From Calditrichota bacterium (GTDB taxonomy: Bacteria; Electryoneota; RPQS01), in assembly GCA_020057985.1 (NCBI GenBank), contig JAGVEU010000498.1:1-7177 (forward strand): a DNA stretch of 7,177 nt, given 5' to 3'. Below are positions 7,011 through 7,177 of the stretch, piece after piece. The translations under genes and the position numbers were made by a program. Every line of letters starts with the position of its first letter. Position 1 is the stretch's first letter. The notes beneath the pieces were generated by a model. It did not search any database and had not been told where the DNA came from. It saw nothing but the letters and a program-made list of their open reading frames with translations.

Positions 7011-7039
7011 TGAATAGCACACTGGAACTGTTCCAACAA
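7011..7039 (-). promoter_or_regulatory. Possible weak sigma70-like promoter upstream of queA
   Basis: In the ruvB-queA gap the minus strand has TTGTTG (7034-7039), a 17-base spacer, and TATTCA (7011-7016). Each box matches only three of six consensus bases, but the spacer length is ideal and this is one of only two gaps in the window. It could let queA-ispD-ispF-gltX be expressed apart from ruvB. The support is weak. Confidence 0.2.
7023..7035. repeat. Short perfect dyad TGGAAC-T-GTTCCA in the ruvB-queA gap
   Basis: A 13-base odd palindrome with six-base arms and one central base. It lies almost entirely in the spacer of the possible promoter and about 50 bases before the queA ATG, so it could be an operator. 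It is too tight to form a normal RNA hairpin. It resembles GAAC...GTTC operators, but the central spacing is one base rather than the four of Bacillus-type LexA boxes. Confidence 0.3.
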
Positions 7040-7058
7040 CAAAGTCGTAAGGTAGGAT

Positions 7059-7177
7059 CTACAGGAGCCGCGCCTGATCAGCAGGCAACGGTGCAAATCC
7101 AAAGTGCTCAAAGGCGCGGGGCGTAGCGACCCGCCCGCGTGAAGTGCGTTGCATAAATCCCTGCCGAATCAGAAACG
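7059..7177 (-). CDS. ruvB: Holliday junction branch migration helicase RuvB, C-terminal 38 residues
   Basis: Only the end of the gene is in the window. The reading frame from 7175 down to a TAG at 7059-7061 gives [16 protein letters not shown] followed by [10 protein letters not shown], which matches the DNA-binding winged-helix end of RuvB (the usual form is FLIQQGFLQRTPRGRVAT). RuvB is the AAA+ motor that drives branch migration with RuvA in recombinational repair. The ATPase and Walker motifs are upstream of the window. It lies 86 bases before queA in the same direction, the common ruvB-queA arrangement. Confidence 0.92.
   Translation of the reverse strand, partial: FLIRQGFMQRTSRGRVATPRAFEHFGFAPLPADQARLL

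Noticed and set aside
7023..7035. LexA (SOS) box next to ruvB
   Set aside because: The Bacillus-type box needs GAAC and GTTC four bases apart; here they are one apart. It also lies downstream of ruvB, not before it.
6973..7058. Queuosine (preQ1) riboswitch before queA
   Set aside because: The gap is 86 bases, but I see no preQ1-type stem with an A-rich tail reaching the queA ribosome binding site; only the short dyad is present.

Overview
The window is a gene-dense bacterial chromosomal segment in which every supported gene lies on the minus strand, so transcription runs from high to low coordinates. In that direction the order is: the C-terminal end of ruvB (7177-7059), queA (6972-5896), ispD (5899-5186), ispF (5151-4615), gltX (4618-3146), a large membrane-bound PP2C/SpoIIE-type phosphatase (3134-564), and the N-terminal half of ddl (553-1), which runs off the window. 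Gaps are very small: queA/ispD and ispF/gltX overlap by 4 bases, gltX/phosphatase are 11 bases apart, phosphatase/ddl 10 bases apart. Only the 86-base ruvB-queA gap and the roughly 34-base ispD-ispF gap could hold much regulation. This looks like one housekeeping operon or two fused ones.

The genes join several core jobs: Holliday junction migration (RuvB), queuosine tRNA modification (QueA), two steps of the non-mevalonate (MEP) isoprenoid pathway (IspD, IspF), tRNA-Glu charging (GltX), a signal-responsive Ser/Thr phosphatase, and D-Ala-D-Ala synthesis for peptidoglycan (Ddl). The ruvB-queA pair and the ispD-ispF-gltX trio are each known conserved neighbourhoods in bacteria; here they are spliced together by a GTGA overlap. 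The member without an obvious housekeeping link is the 856-residue phosphatase, with nine predicted N-terminal membrane helices, an unrecognised extracytoplasmic domain, a tenth helix, HAMP, and an intact RsbU-like catalytic domain.

Organism: a bacterium with peptidoglycan, the MEP pathway and queuosine synthesis, and fairly balanced base composition. The architecture of the phosphatase and the gene order suggest a little-studied lineage rather than a model proteobacterium or Bacillus, but I cannot place it by phylum from this sequence. There is no mobile element, RNA gene, CRISPR array or integration signature.

The most notable non-coding signal is a perfect 9-bp inverted repeat at 5126-5160, which straddles the upstream candidate starts of ispF and would bury the only ribosome-binding-like purine tract there. 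Non-ATG starts are common: GTG for ispD and the phosphatase, TTG for gltX and possibly ispF. No wholly new biological system is evident; the window is mostly recognisable core genes in an unusual arrangement.
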